Assembly (NCBI GenBank): GCA_905216095.1
Contig: CAJMSQ010000026.1
Span: 1-35,291, forward strand
From: an uncultured bacterium
Lineage (GTDB): Bacteria > Bacteroidota > Bacteroidia > Bacteroidales > Bacteroidaceae
Length of the DNA: 35,291 nucleotides
Direction of reading: 5' to 3'
Part shown: positions 1 through 8,070 of the stretch, piece after piece
Position numbering within the stretch: position 1 is the stretch's first letter
Layout of the letters: each line of letters starts with the position of its first letter
The notes under the pieces: generated by a model
Database searches by the model: none
Told to the model about the DNA's origin: nothing
The model's input: only the letters and a program-made list of their open reading frames with translations
Translations under genes and position numbers: made by a program

Positions 1-20
1 GAATGAAATCCCCTATGTTC

Positions 21-50
21 CCCTGCGGACGCGATGAATCGCGTCCCTAC
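21..50. repeat. REP-like palindromic repeat, copy 1
   Basis: A 20-bp perfect palindrome at 27-46 (GGACGCGAT, GA, ATCGCGTCC) lies inside a 30-bp block. The same block is present, reverse-complemented and identical over all 30 bases, at 35243-35272. It could fold into a 9-bp stem. Small GC-rich dispersed palindromes of this kind are common in intergenic DNA. No coding function is seen. Confidence 0.75.
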
Positions 51-171
51 AACACAGTATCTCGCCCCGAAAATGGTTTTCCCGCCCCGGACATCCCAAT
101 CCCCCGCCCGTACGAACGCATCTATCATTTCCTGCCCTTCAGTCCGACGGTACGGCAAGCGGCCCCAGAGC

Positions 172-206
172 AAAAAAAAGAGGGAACGACGAACGTTCCC
201 TCTTTA
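172..206 (-). terminator. Intrinsic terminator of the ferredoxin gene
   Basis: Read on the minus strand, the inverted repeat AAGAGGGAACG / CGTTCCCTCTT with a 5-nt loop is followed by a run of eight T residues. It lies about 30 nt after the ferredoxin stop codon. Confidence 0.85.
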
Positions 207-236
207 TGGATTTTCCTTACGGAAGCCTGTCGCGGC

Positions 237-407
237 TTATTCGCCCGGAGCAATGGCGCCCGAGGGGCATACATCGGCACAAGTGCCGCAATCAACGCAC
301 ACAGAAGGGTCGATGGAGTACTTTTCGCCCTCGGAGATGGCGCCGGAGGGACATTCGTCGATACATGTGCCGCAGGCAATGCAGTCGTCACTAATTACGT
401 AAGCCAT
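237..407 (-). CDS. Bacterial-type 2[4Fe-4S] ferredoxin (56 aa)
   Basis: This is a small soluble electron carrier. The 56-residue reading frame begins MAYVISDDCIACGTC and contains two classical CxxCxxCxxxCP cluster motifs: Cys9, 12, 15, 19 and Cys37, 40, 43, 47. Each is followed by the repeated SGAI segment, showing the internal two-fold duplication of clostridial-type ferredoxins. The length is right for a complete 2[4Fe-4S] ferredoxin. The gene stands alone between its own promoter (459-488) and a strong terminator (172-206), divergent from metF. It is a plausible low-potential acceptor for the pyruvate:ferredoxin oxidoreductase encoded at 15272-18823, but that pairing is inference. The gene is so short and Cys/Gly-rich that automatic gene callers may miss it. 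Confidence 0.95.
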   Translation of the reverse strand: MAYVISDDCIACGTCIDECPSGAISEGEKYSIDPSVCVDCGTCADVCPSGAIAPGE

Positions 408-458
408 GTTGTCGTAAGTTTTAATTGTTATTAATATGTTATGTCAAAGTTCTGCCGA

Positions 459-488
459 CAAAGTTACACATTTCTTACATACGGCAAA
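459..488 (-). promoter_or_regulatory. Bacteroidetes-type promoter of the ferredoxin gene
   Basis: On the minus strand, TTTG (485-488) is followed after 18 nt by TAACTTTG (459-466). This matches the -33 TTTG / -7 TAnnTTTG consensus of the Bacteroidetes housekeeping sigma factor. The start codon is about 50 nt downstream. Confidence 0.75.
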
Positions 489-508
489 ATAAAAAGCGAC
501 CATTTTAT

Positions 509-539
509 TTTGCCTTTCCCACGAGTTACCGTAACTTTG
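509..539 (+). promoter_or_regulatory. Promoter of the metF-holB-PSP1-gldH cluster
   Basis: TTTG (509-512) and TAACTTTG (532-539) are separated by 19 nt, a full match to the Bacteroidetes consensus. The metF ATG is 23 nt downstream. The element is arranged divergently with the ferredoxin promoter at 459-488. Confidence 0.8.
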
Positions 540-562
540 CCCATGTAAATGATTTGTATCCC

Positions 563-1516
563 ATGAAAATAACCGACCTCATAGGCGGCCGTTCCGAAAC
601 GGCCTTTTCCTTCGAAGTGCTGCCCCCGCTCAAGGGGACAGGATTCGAAGGCCTGCGGCGCACCATCAGCCGTCTCAACGAGTTCGGGCCCTCATATATC
701 AACATCACCACGCACCGTTCGGAGTACGTGTACAAGGACATGGGCGACGGACTGTCGCAACGCATCCGGCTGCGCCGACGGCCGGGAACGGTAGCCGTGG
801 CGGCCGCCATCCAGAACGAATTTCACGTGCCCGTTGTCCCGCACATACTCTGCTCCGGATTCACGCGCGAGGAGACCGAATACGTATTGCTCGACCTCCA
901 GTTCCTCGGCATCGAGAACCTGCTCGTGCTGCGTGGCGACAAGGCCCGCGACGACGCTTTCTTCAAGCCCACCCCCGACGGCTATTCGCACACCACGGAG
1001 CTACAGGAACAGATCAACCGCTTCAACGCGGGGGAATTCATCGACGGGTCGCCCGTGAAAGTGCCCGGACAGCCGTTCAGCTACGGCGTGGCCTGCTATC
1101 CCGAGAAACACGAAGAGGCGCTCAACATGGAAACCGACATGCAGTGGTTCAAACGCAAGGTGGAACTGGGAGCGGAATACGGGGTGACACAACTGTTCTA
1201 CGACAACAGGGCCTATTTCCGCTTTGTGGAACGCGCACGCGCCGAGGGCATCTCCGTACCCGTCATTCCCGGCATCAAGCCGCTGACCAAACTTTCGCAA
1301 CTGGCCACCGTGCCCAAGACTTTCCACTGCGACTTCCCGCCGGAACTGGCCCGCGAGGCCGTGAAGTGCAAGACCGACGACGAAGCCCGCGCGCTGGGCA
1401 TCGAATGGTGCGTGGAACAATGCCGCGAACTGATGGCGCACGGCGTTCCCAGCCTGCACTTCTACACGGTGTCGGCGGTGGACAGCATCGTCGAGATTGC
1501 AAAACGGATTTTTTAA
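563..1516 (+). CDS. metF: 5,10-methylenetetrahydrofolate reductase
   Basis: This flavoenzyme reduces 5,10-methylene-THF to 5-methyl-THF, the methyl donor for methionine synthesis. The 317-residue protein has the N-terminal FSFEVLPP motif with the family's catalytic Glu at residue 18. LVLRGDK in the middle provides the Asp that contacts FAD. GAEYGVTQLFYDN, VPVIPGI and PSLHFYTVS follow along the TIM barrel. The reading frame is open further upstream, but ATG 563 is chosen because MKITDLI matches the family start and lies just downstream of a consensus promoter. The length is close to the roughly 300 residues of E. coli MetF. It is the first gene of a plus-strand cluster; holB begins 84 nt after its stop. 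Confidence 0.95.
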   Translation: MKITDLIGGRSETAFSFEVLPPLKGTGFEGLRRTISRLNEFGPSYINITTHRSEYVYKDMGDGLSQRIRLRRRPGTVAVAAAIQNEFHVPVVPHILCSGFTREETEYVLLDLQFLGIENLLVLRGDKARDDAFFKPTPDGYSHTTELQEQINRFNAGEFIDGSPVKVPGQPFSYGVACYPEKHEEALNMETDMQWFKRKVELGAEYGVTQLFYDNRAYFRFVERARAEGISVPVIPGIKPLTKLSQLATVPKTFHCDFPPELAREAVKCKTDDEARALGIEWCVEQCRELMAHGVPSLHFYTVSAVDSIVEIAKRIF

Positions 1517-1600
1517 CCACACGCCTGCCGCACACGCGCACACGGCCGGGACGGACCACGGACCGGACGGCGGCAGACGCCACAACGACGACACAAGCAG

Positions 1601-2728
1601 GTGAACTACGACGACGTCATCGGCCAGCAGGAAATAAAAAACCTGTTGCGCCGCCAGCTCGAAGAGGGACACGTTCCCCACGCCCAGTTGTTCTGCGGAC
1701 CGGAAGGCTGCGGAAAACTGCCTATGGCCCTGGCTTTCGCCTCGGCCCTGCTGTGCCATGCGCCCAGGCAGGGGACGGCCTGCGGCGAATGTGCGGGCTG
1801 CAGGATGTCGGCCGGATTCGTGCACCCCGACCTGCACTTCGTGTTTCCCGTATTCAAGCGGAAAGGACAAAGCGGCGACGCTGTCAGCGACCAGTACATC
1901 GGGGAGTGGCGCGCCCAATTGCACGACTCGCCCTACTTTGACCTGCCGGCGTGGCTGGCACGCATAGGGGTGGAAAACCAACAGCCGCTCATCGGCGTGG
2001 CCGAAAGCGATGCCATACTGCGCAAGCTCAGCATCAAGGCGGGACAAGGCGGCTACAAGGTCATGGTGATATGGCTGCCGGAACTGATGAACCAGGCGGC
2101 TGCCAACAAATTGCTGAAGATTCTGGAGGAACCGCCCGCCGAGACGGTATTCCTGCTCGTCAGCAACCGGCCCGAACGCCTGTTGTCCACCATCGTGAGC
2201 CGCACGCGCCGTGTGGCTTTCCGCCCGCTCGGCACCGACGAGGTGGCCGGGGCGCTCGCCACGCGCAACGCCCTGCAGCCCGAAGATGCCCGCACCGTGG
2301 CGCGGCTCTGCGCAGGCAATTACGTCAAGGCCCTGCAGGAGATTCACTTCAACGAGGACAAGGCGCTCTTCTTCGACATGTTCGTGTTGCTGATGCGCCT
2401 GAGCTACCTGCGCAAGATAAAGGAAATGCACGAATGGTCCGAGCGCGTATCGACGTGGGGCAGGGAAAAGCAGAAAAACTTCCTCGAATATGCGCAGCGG
2501 CTGGTCAGGGAGAATTTCGTACACAACTTCCGGCGGCCCGAACTCAACTACATGACGCGGCAGGAAGCCGACTTCTCGAAAAACTTTGCCCGGTTCATCA
2601 ACGAACGGAACGTTTTCGGCATCATGGAAGAACTCTCGGCGGCACAACGCGACATCGAGCACAACGTAAACCCCAGGATGGTCTTTTTCGACTTCGCGCT
2701 GAAAATGATTGTCCTGCTGATACAATAA
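1601..2728 (+). CDS. holB: DNA polymerase III delta-prime subunit (clamp loader)
   Basis: This is the clamp-loader subunit that helps place the sliding clamp on primed DNA. The 375-residue protein shows IGQQEIKNLL near the N-terminus and a degenerate P-loop, GPEGCGKL (33-40), in which the usual Ser/Thr after Lys is replaced by Leu. It has a zinc-binding set (Cys52, Cys61, Cys64, Cys67) and an ANKLLKILEEPP segment. SRTRR stands in place of the arginine-finger SRC motif of the ATPase subunits. A degenerate P-loop suits delta-prime rather than gamma/tau. The start codon is GTG; no ATG fits the conserved N-terminus. It sits between metF and a PSP1-domain gene, a common Bacteroidales arrangement. 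Confidence 0.9.
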   Translation: MNYDDVIGQQEIKNLLRRQLEEGHVPHAQLFCGPEGCGKLPMALAFASALLCHAPRQGTACGECAGCRMSAGFVHPDLHFVFPVFKRKGQSGDAVSDQYIGEWRAQLHDSPYFDLPAWLARIGVENQQPLIGVAESDAILRKLSIKAGQGGYKVMVIWLPELMNQAAANKLLKILEEPPAETVFLLVSNRPERLLSTIVSRTRRVAFRPLGTDEVAGALATRNALQPEDARTVARLCAGNYVKALQEIHFNEDKALFFDMFVLLMRLSYLRKIKEMHEWSERVSTWGREKQKNFLEYAQRLVRENFVHNFRRPELNYMTRQEADFSKNFARFINERNVFGIMEELSAAQRDIEHNVNPRMVFFDFALKMIVLLIQ

Positions 2729-2809
2729 CCGGCGACAGACAGAGACGGCGTTTATCTACGAAGAAAAGGACAGACGCCGGCACATGGCGCCGCAAGCCAC
2801 CACAACAAG

Positions 2810-3982
2810 ATGAACAATGACTTCAAAATAGACAACAGCCTGCGGGGATTCTGCGCCAAAGGGTGCGGAAGGCAGGACAAGCAGCTGAACACGTACGACT
2901 ATCTGGCGGACATTCCCGGCAACGCGGAGCAGACCGACCTCGTGGAAGTGCAGTTCAAGAACACACGAAAGGGATACTTCCGCAATGATAACCGGTTACC
3001 GCTCGAAAAAGGCGACCTCGTGGCCGTGGAAGCATCGCCGGGACACGACATCGGCGTGGTGACGCTCACGGGACAGCTCGTGCCGCTGCAAATGAAGAAG
3101 GCACACTTCAAACCCGGGACGGAAATCAAACGCATCTACCGGAAAGCGCGGCCCTCGGACATAGAAAGGTACGAGGAGGCCAAGGCCCGCGAACAGGAAA
3201 CCATGATACGCTCGCGGCAAATCGCCAAGGAACTGGAACTGGACATGAAGATAGGCGACGTGGAATACCAGGGTGACGGCAACAAGGCCATATTCTATTA
3301 CATAGCGGATGCCCGCGTCGATTTCCGGAAACTCATCAAGGTGCTCGCGGATGCCTTCCACGTGCGCATAGAAATGAAACAAATCGGCGCACGCCAGGAG
3401 GCAGGACGCATCGGCGGCATAGGTCCGTGCGGCCGGGAGCTTTGCTGTGCCACGTGGATGAAGAATTTCAACTCCGTCTCCACAGGTGCCGCACGCTTCC
3501 AGGACATCTCGCCCAACCCGCAGAAGCTTGCGGGACAGTGTGCCAAACTGAAGTGCTGCCTCAACTATGAGGTGGACGCCTACGTCGAGGCCTCGCGCAA
3601 ACTGCCGAGCAGGGAAATCCAGCTGGAAACGCTCGACGCCACCTATTACTACTTCAAAGCCGACATTCTCTCGAAGATGGTGACGTACAGCACGGACAAG
3701 CGTCTGGCGGCCAATACGGTTACCATTTCCGCAGAGCGGGCTTTCGAAATCATACGGCAGAACAGGAACGGCGAAAAGCCGCTCGCGCTCGACGAGAACG
3801 AAACCAAGGGACCTAAACGGCCCATCGACCTGGCGGAACAGGACGACCTGCCGCGCTTCGACACGGTTAACCGCCGCAAGAACAACAAAACACGGCCGCA
3901 ACGCAATGACCGGCCGCAGGATAACGGAGAAAAGCCCAAACAGGAACCGCAAAAGCGGAAGAAAAACGAGGAGAAGAAATGA
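2810..3982 (+). CDS. PSP1 / RicT (YaaT)-like domain protein
   Basis: The PSP1 C-terminal domain is found in Bacillus RicT/YaaT, part of a complex that promotes RNase Y-dependent mRNA maturation. The role in Bacteroidales is not established. The 390-residue protein has a small N-terminal part containing CAKGCGR, then the PSP1 core (about 40-280). It carries the conserved cysteine groups GPCGRELCC (Cys207, 212, 213) and QCAKLKCC (Cys244, 249, 250), which in RicT relatives bind an Fe-S cluster. The last 70 or so residues are Lys/Arg/Asn/Gln-rich and probably disordered. The stop overlaps the gldH start by 4 nt (ATGA), indicating translational coupling. Confidence 0.88.
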   Translation: MNNDFKIDNSLRGFCAKGCGRQDKQLNTYDYLADIPGNAEQTDLVEVQFKNTRKGYFRNDNRLPLEKGDLVAVEASPGHDIGVVTLTGQLVPLQMKKAHFKPGTEIKRIYRKARPSDIERYEEAKAREQETMIRSRQIAKELELDMKIGDVEYQGDGNKAIFYYIADARVDFRKLIKVLADAFHVRIEMKQIGARQEAGRIGGIGPCGRELCCATWMKNFNSVSTGAARFQDISPNPQKLAGQCAKLKCCLNYEVDAYVEASRKLPSREIQLETLDATYYYFKADILSKMVTYSTDKRLAANTVTISAERAFEIIRQNRNGEKPLALDENETKGPKRPIDLAEQDDLPRFDTVNRRKNNKTRPQRNDRPQDNGEKPKQEPQKRKKNEEKK

Positions 3983-4452
3983 GCAGCCGGCTTTGTTTCG
4001 TCGTCACACTCGCGGCAGGACTGCTGGCGACTGCGCTTGCGGGCTGCAAGCGCCTGCCCGCCGAATGCGACTTCGTGACACTGCCTGCCGACGGGTGGGA
4101 AGCCGGTGACACCCTGCACTTTACTTTCGACGACACGACCGAAAGCGGCGACTACGCCCTGCACGTGTGTCTGCGGACCACCGTCAATCCGGCTTATCCC
4201 TATCGTGAAGCCGCATTGGAGCTTGTCCGCCGGTGCGGGGACAGCATCCGCACCGATACTCTATACTGCAACCTCACCGCAAACGGGCGGCCGGACGACC
4301 GGCACGGCATCTCCATCCGACAACATGACTTCCCCATCGACACACTGCACCTCGAAGCAAATACGGAGATACATATAATATTGCGTCACCTCATGCGGCG
4401 GACACCGCTCCCCGGCATTCGCGACGCCGGAATAAGGCTCGAAAGATTATAA
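3979..4452 (+). CDS. gldH: Gliding motility lipoprotein GldH
   Basis: GldH is an envelope lipoprotein first linked to gliding in Flavobacterium and retained in many non-gliding Bacteroidales, where its role is unclear. The 157-residue protein has a lipoprotein signal peptide with lipobox ALAGC (Cys23), followed by a beta-rich domain with the segments WEAGDTLHFTF and YPYREAALEL. GldH proteins are usually about 150-160 residues, so the gene looks complete. It is the last gene of the metF cluster, overlaps the PSP1 gene by 4 nt, and is followed by a strong hairpin at 4543-4592. The assignment rests on both the protein pattern and the conserved neighbourhood. Confidence 0.85.
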   Translation: MSSRLCFVVTLAAGLLATALAGCKRLPAECDFVTLPADGWEAGDTLHFTFDDTTESGDYALHVCLRTTVNPAYPYREAALELVRRCGDSIRTDTLYCNLTANGRPDDRHGISIRQHDFPIDTLHLEANTEIHIILRHLMRRTPLPGIRDAGIRLERL

Positions 4453-4542
4453 AAGGATGTAACCGGAAACAAAATAGGAAAAAGCAGAAAAACAATCCCG
4501 CTTTTCCTTACGGAACCGGACAAAGATACACGCGGAAAGCAT

Positions 4543-4592
4543 TTACGGGAAGACAGCAAGCGGTTTTACGCTCCTGTCTTCCCGTAATTTTT
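4543..4592 (+). terminator. Terminator between gldH and the FKBP gene
   Basis: A 14-bp perfect stem (4543-4556 with 4574-4587) with a 17-nt loop is followed by TTTTT on the plus strand. It ends the metF-gldH cluster. The stem may also stop convergent transcription from the FKBP gene. Confidence 0.85.
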
Positions 4593-4643
4593 CCGTATCT
4601 GCGAAATCAGCGCCCGCAGGTCCTGTCCGGAACTTCCCGGACC

Positions 4644-5324
4644 TTACTTCCACGGTCCGGGCTGCGTACCCGCGCGATAGTATGCCTTGAGCTGCATATC
4701 GAATATCAGCGTGGAGTAAGCCGGAAGTGAGGTTGTGGAATTTCCACCATACCCCAACTCGTTCGGGATATAGACCCGCCAGAGATCACCTATACGCATA
4801 CGCATCAGCGCCGTCGTGAAACCCTCCACCAGATTGCTTACACGGAACATGGTGGGGCGTGAAAACTGCGGGCTGAATATGGACTCATAATCCTGCGTCA
4901 GGCCTGAATGGTCGAACACCTCGCCCGGTGTGCCGATAGGCTCGGCTGCGTCCGTCGAGACAAGACGTCCGAGATAGTTCACGCGGACGGAATCCGTGTA
5001 AAGCGGCGACCCGCTGCCCGTCCCGCGTTCCAGGATTTGCACACAGATGGAGTCGGTGGATTTTCCCGGAACTTCCTCGGACTGGGCATAGGTGCGGAAC
5101 ACCCGCCAGTCGCAATGCGCTTCCCAGTCTGCGCCATACTCGGCCTTGGCTGCCGCCACGGCCGTCCGGGCCTCCTTGAGCTTCGCCTCGAAAGCCCGTG
5201 CGTTGAGCGCGGCCCAATCGACCGCATTTTCCTCGTCGTACAGATTTTCCTCACACGCCGTCGGCAACACGACAAAAAGAGCCGTCAGCAAACCGAAAAG
5301 CAATAATCGCGTCAGTTTCGTCAT
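4644..5324 (-). CDS. Lipoprotein FKBP-type peptidyl-prolyl isomerase
   Basis: This protein should catalyse cis-trans isomerisation of proline bonds in the envelope. The 226-residue precursor has a lipoprotein signal peptide (lipobox LPTAC, Cys24) and a charged, probably helical linker (residues 35-70). The C-terminal FKBP domain has VRVNYLGRL, the FDHS turn, MRIGDLWRVYIP and the closing GYGG...LPAYSTLIFDMQL. It starts 68 nt downstream of glyS on the same strand, and the two are probably co-transcribed. The same glyS-FKBP pairing occurs in other Bacteroidales. The substrate is unknown. Confidence 0.9.
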   Translation of the reverse strand: MTKLTRLLLFGLLTALFVVLPTACEENLYDEENAVDWAALNARAFEAKLKEARTAVAAAKAEYGADWEAHCDWRVFRTYAQSEEVPGKSTDSICVQILERGTGSGSPLYTDSVRVNYLGRLVSTDAAEPIGTPGEVFDHSGLTQDYESIFSPQFSRPTMFRVSNLVEGFTTALMRMRIGDLWRVYIPNELGYGGNSTTSLPAYSTLIFDMQLKAYYRAGTQPGPWK

Positions 5325-5392
5325 GGGATACGTTGTATTTCCTTGGAGGTATTTCCGCCCCTCCCCTTTCCGGGAGAGGCGGAATCCCCGGT

Positions 5393-6931
5393 TTAGTGTT
5401 TTTTGAGCAATGAAGTGATGCTCACCTTGTCTTCTATGAGCGAGCGCAAGTCACTTACGGGCACGCGCTGCTGCTGCATGGTGTCACGGTCACGCAGGGT
5501 GACGCAATTGTCCTTCAGGGTGTCGTGGTCTACGGTGATGCAGTAAGGCGTACCTACGGCATCCTGACGGCGATAACGCTTTCCGATGGAATCTTTCTCG
5601 TCGTAACGGCAATTGAAATGGAACTTCAGTTCATCCATAATCTCCCGCGCTTTCTCAGGCAGCCCGTCCTTGCGCACAAGCGGCATGACGGCCAGTTTTG
5701 TCGGTGCGAGCGCGGCGGGAAGTCTGAGCACGACGCGCGTTTCGCCGTTCTCGAGTTTTTCTTCCGCATAGCTGTGACACATTATCGAAAGGAACATGCG
5801 GTCCACGCCTATGGAAGTCTCGATGACATATGGAGTATAGCGCTCGTTGGTCTCGGGGTCGAAGTACTCTATCTTGCGACCGGAGAACTTGGCATGCTGC
5901 GAAAGGTCGAAATCCGTACGCGAATGGATGCCTTCCACCTCTTTGAAGCCGAACGGCATGTGGAATTCGATGTCGCTGGCCGCATTTGCGTAATGCGCCA
6001 ACTTCTCATGGTCGTGGAAACGGTAGTTCTCCGCGCCGAAGCCGAGGGCCTGGTGCCACGCCATGCGGGTCTGCTTCCAGTTCTCGAACCATTCGAGTTC
6101 GGTACCGGGCTTCACGAAGAACTGCATCTCCATCTGCTCGAACTCACGCATACGGAAGATGAACTGACGCGCCACAATCTCGTTGCGGAAAGCCTTTCCA
6201 ATCTGCGCGATGCCGAAGGGAATCTTCATGCGGCCGGTCTTCTGCACGTTGAGATAGTTCACAAAAATGCCTTGCGCCGTTTCGGGACGCAGGTAGATGG
6301 TGGATGCGCCTTCGGCCGTCGAGCCTACTTCGGTCTTGAACATCAGGTTGAACTGACGCACATCGGTCCAGTTGCGCGTACCCGAGATGGGGCAGACAAT
6401 TTCCTCGTCGAGGATAATCTGTTTCAGCTCATTCAAGTCCATAGCGTTCATGGCGTCGCTGTAACGCTGGTGCAAAGCGTCGCGCTTCTGCTGTGTCTCG
6501 GCCACGCGCGGACTTGTAGAGCGGTATTGCTGCTCGTCAAAGCTGTCGCCGAAGCGTTTGCGGGCTTTGGCCACCTCTTTCTCTATTTTCTCCTCGTATT
6601 TTGCAATCTGGTCTTCGATGAGGACGTCGGCACGATAACGCTTCTTCGAGTCACGGTTGTCTATGAGCGGGTCATTAAAAGCATCCACGTGGCCCGAAGC
6701 TTTCCATATAGTAGGATGCATGAACACGGCAGAGTCAATTCCCACGATGTTTTCGTGAAGCAGAACCATAGATTGCCACCAGTACTGCTTGATGTTGTTT
6801 TTCAACTCCACGCCATTCTGACCGTAATCATAGACAGCGCCGAGACCATCATAAATTTCGCTCGAAGGAAATACGAAACCGTACTCCTTGCAATGCGATA
6901 CTATTTTCTTAAAAACGTCTTCTTGAGCCAT
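5393..6931 (-). CDS. glyS: Glycyl-tRNA synthetase (dimeric alpha2 type)
   Basis: This enzyme charges tRNA-Gly with glycine. The 512-residue class II synthetase is of the eukaryote/archaeal-like dimeric type, not the alpha2beta2 bacterial type. GLGAVYDYG (29-37) is a family signature, class II motif 2 includes FRNEI (248-252), and motif 3 is ETSIGVDRMF (371-380). The C-terminal 100 residues form the anticodon-binding domain. Residues 108-160 form a charged, probably coiled-coil insertion typical of this subfamily. The start ATG lies about 30 nt from a TACCTTTG -7 element. The FKBP lipoprotein gene follows on the same strand. Confidence 0.96.
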   Translation of the reverse strand: MAQEDVFKKIVSHCKEYGFVFPSSEIYDGLGAVYDYGQNGVELKNNIKQYWWQSMVLLHENIVGIDSAVFMHPTIWKASGHVDAFNDPLIDNRDSKKRYRADVLIEDQIAKYEEKIEKEVAKARKRFGDSFDEQQYRSTSPRVAETQQKRDALHQRYSDAMNAMDLNELKQIILDEEIVCPISGTRNWTDVRQFNLMFKTEVGSTAEGASTIYLRPETAQGIFVNYLNVQKTGRMKIPFGIAQIGKAFRNEIVARQFIFRMREFEQMEMQFFVKPGTELEWFENWKQTRMAWHQALGFGAENYRFHDHEKLAHYANAASDIEFHMPFGFKEVEGIHSRTDFDLSQHAKFSGRKIEYFDPETNERYTPYVIETSIGVDRMFLSIMCHSYAEEKLENGETRVVLRLPAALAPTKLAVMPLVRKDGLPEKAREIMDELKFHFNCRYDEKDSIGKRYRRQDAVGTPYCITVDHDTLKDNCVTLRDRDTMQQQRVPVSDLRSLIEDKVSITSLLKKH

Positions 6932-6960
6932 ACTTCTGTATCATAAATAATTATTGGGCA

Positions 6961-6968
6961 CAAAGGTA
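6961..6968 (-). promoter_or_regulatory. -7 element upstream of glyS
   Basis: TACCTTTG on the minus strand ends 29 nt upstream of the glyS ATG. No clear TTTG is seen 18-20 nt further upstream, so the promoter is supported only by its -7 half. Confidence 0.55.
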
Positions 6969-7077
6969 ACAAAAAGTTGGGAGATGCCCGCACACAGCCG
7001 CCAATTTGTTGCACCGGGGCCCGTGGCAGCGCTTCGCAACGAGCATCCGCTTTTCCCTACAAGGGCGAAAAACACAT

Positions 7078-7884
7078 TTATCCGCCGGCCGCGCGCAACT
7101 GCCAGCAGGCCACGGCAGCAGCAGCGGCCACATTGAGCGAATCGACACCATGCGACATCGGTATACGCACCACATAGTCCGCCGCAGCTATCGTTTCGTG
7201 CGGCAGACCGTCACCTTCTGTCCCCATGACTATGGCCAGCCGCGGCTCAGCCGCCAGTTCCGGCGCGTCTATCGGCAGGCTGCGGTCGGTCAGCGCCATG
7301 GCCGCCGTGCGGAAGCCGAGGCGCGAGAGTTCGCCGAACGTGCCGTCGGTCCACGCCCAGGGGACAAGAAACACCGAACCCATGGACACGCGCACGGCAC
7401 GGCGGTTCAGCGGGTCGCACGACGTGGGTGTGAGCAACACACCGTCGATGCCCAAAGCCGCGGCCGACCGGAAAATGGCGCCGATGTTGGTGGTATCGAC
7501 CACGCCGTCTATGACGACCACGCGCCGCGCGCCGTCACAAACGCTTTCGACCGTCCTCGGCGCGGGCCTCCGCATGGCGCAGAGCACGCCGCGCGTCAGC
7601 GTGTAGCCTGTCAATGCGGCCAGCAGTTCCCGTCCGCCGGTATAGACGGGAACATCGCCGCAGCGCGCCACGATGTCGGCGGCATCGCCGTCGATATGCC
7701 GCCGCTCGCACAGCAGGGCCACCGGTTCCAGACCGGCATCCAGCGCCGTGCGGATGACTTTCGGGCTTTCGGCAATGAATATACCCTTTTCCGGCTCAAG
7801 GCGGTTGCGCAACTGCGCCTCGGTAAGCGTACCGAACAGCCCGACACCCGGATGCGAAAGCGATGCTATCTCTATGATTGGCAT
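7078..7884 (-). CDS. TrmH/SpoU-family RNA 2'-O-methyltransferase
   Basis: This enzyme should transfer a methyl group from SAM to a ribose 2'-OH in rRNA or tRNA. The 268-residue protein has the N-terminal SpoU substrate-binding domain (FIAESPKVI) and the trefoil-knot catalytic domain. Motif 1 is DTTNIGAIFRSA with Asn133 and Arg139, motif 2 is VMGTEGDGL (219-227), and motif 3 is IPMSHGVDSLNV (241-252). The architecture resembles RlmB/TrmH-like enzymes, but sequence alone does not show which nucleotide is modified. It is upstream of glyS on the same strand with a 146-nt gap containing a glyS promoter element, so it is likely a separate unit. Confidence 0.92.
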   Translation of the reverse strand: MPIIEIASLSHPGVGLFGTLTEAQLRNRLEPEKGIFIAESPKVIRTALDAGLEPVALLCERRHIDGDAADIVARCGDVPVYTGGRELLAALTGYTLTRGVLCAMRRPAPRTVESVCDGARRVVVIDGVVDTTNIGAIFRSAAALGIDGVLLTPTSCDPLNRRAVRVSMGSVFLVPWAWTDGTFGELSRLGFRTAAMALTDRSLPIDAPELAAEPRLAIVMGTEGDGLPHETIAAADYVVRIPMSHGVDSLNVAAAAAVACWQLRAAGG

Positions 7885-8009
7885 TTTTTCAATCTTTTAT
7901 TATACAAACAGATGCGGCATCCCCGGAACGGGATGCGTCCGCGACCGCGAATTTAAGTATTTCCGCCGACATTCTCCCGTACAACTGCCGACGTTTCAAG
8001 TATATTTCG

Positions 8010-8017
8010 TACTTTTG
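8010..8017 (+). promoter_or_regulatory. -7 element of the GH20 gene
   Basis: TACTTTTG matches TAnnTTTG and lies about 50 nt upstream of the GH20 start. No convincing -33 TTTG is visible. The tandem repeat at 8033-8070 would fall in the untranslated leader. Confidence 0.5.
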
Positions 8018-8032
8018 TCCAAGAGTTCAAAC

Positions 8033-8070
8033 ACTTAAATCACCGCTTATATACTTAAATCATCGCTTAT
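8033..8070 (+). repeat. 20-bp tandem duplication reaching the GH20 start codon
   Basis: An 18-bp unit (8033-8050, ACTTAAATCACCGCTTAT) is repeated at 8053-8070 with one mismatch, giving a 20-nt period. The second copy ends within the ATG at 8069, so the start-codon region is itself part of the duplication. Confidence 0.8.

Noticed and set aside
1001..2725. A 574-codon open frame antisense to metF and holB
   Set aside because: It covers two well-recognised genes, its translation is rich in Arg, His and Val with no family pattern, and such shadows are common in GC-rich DNA.
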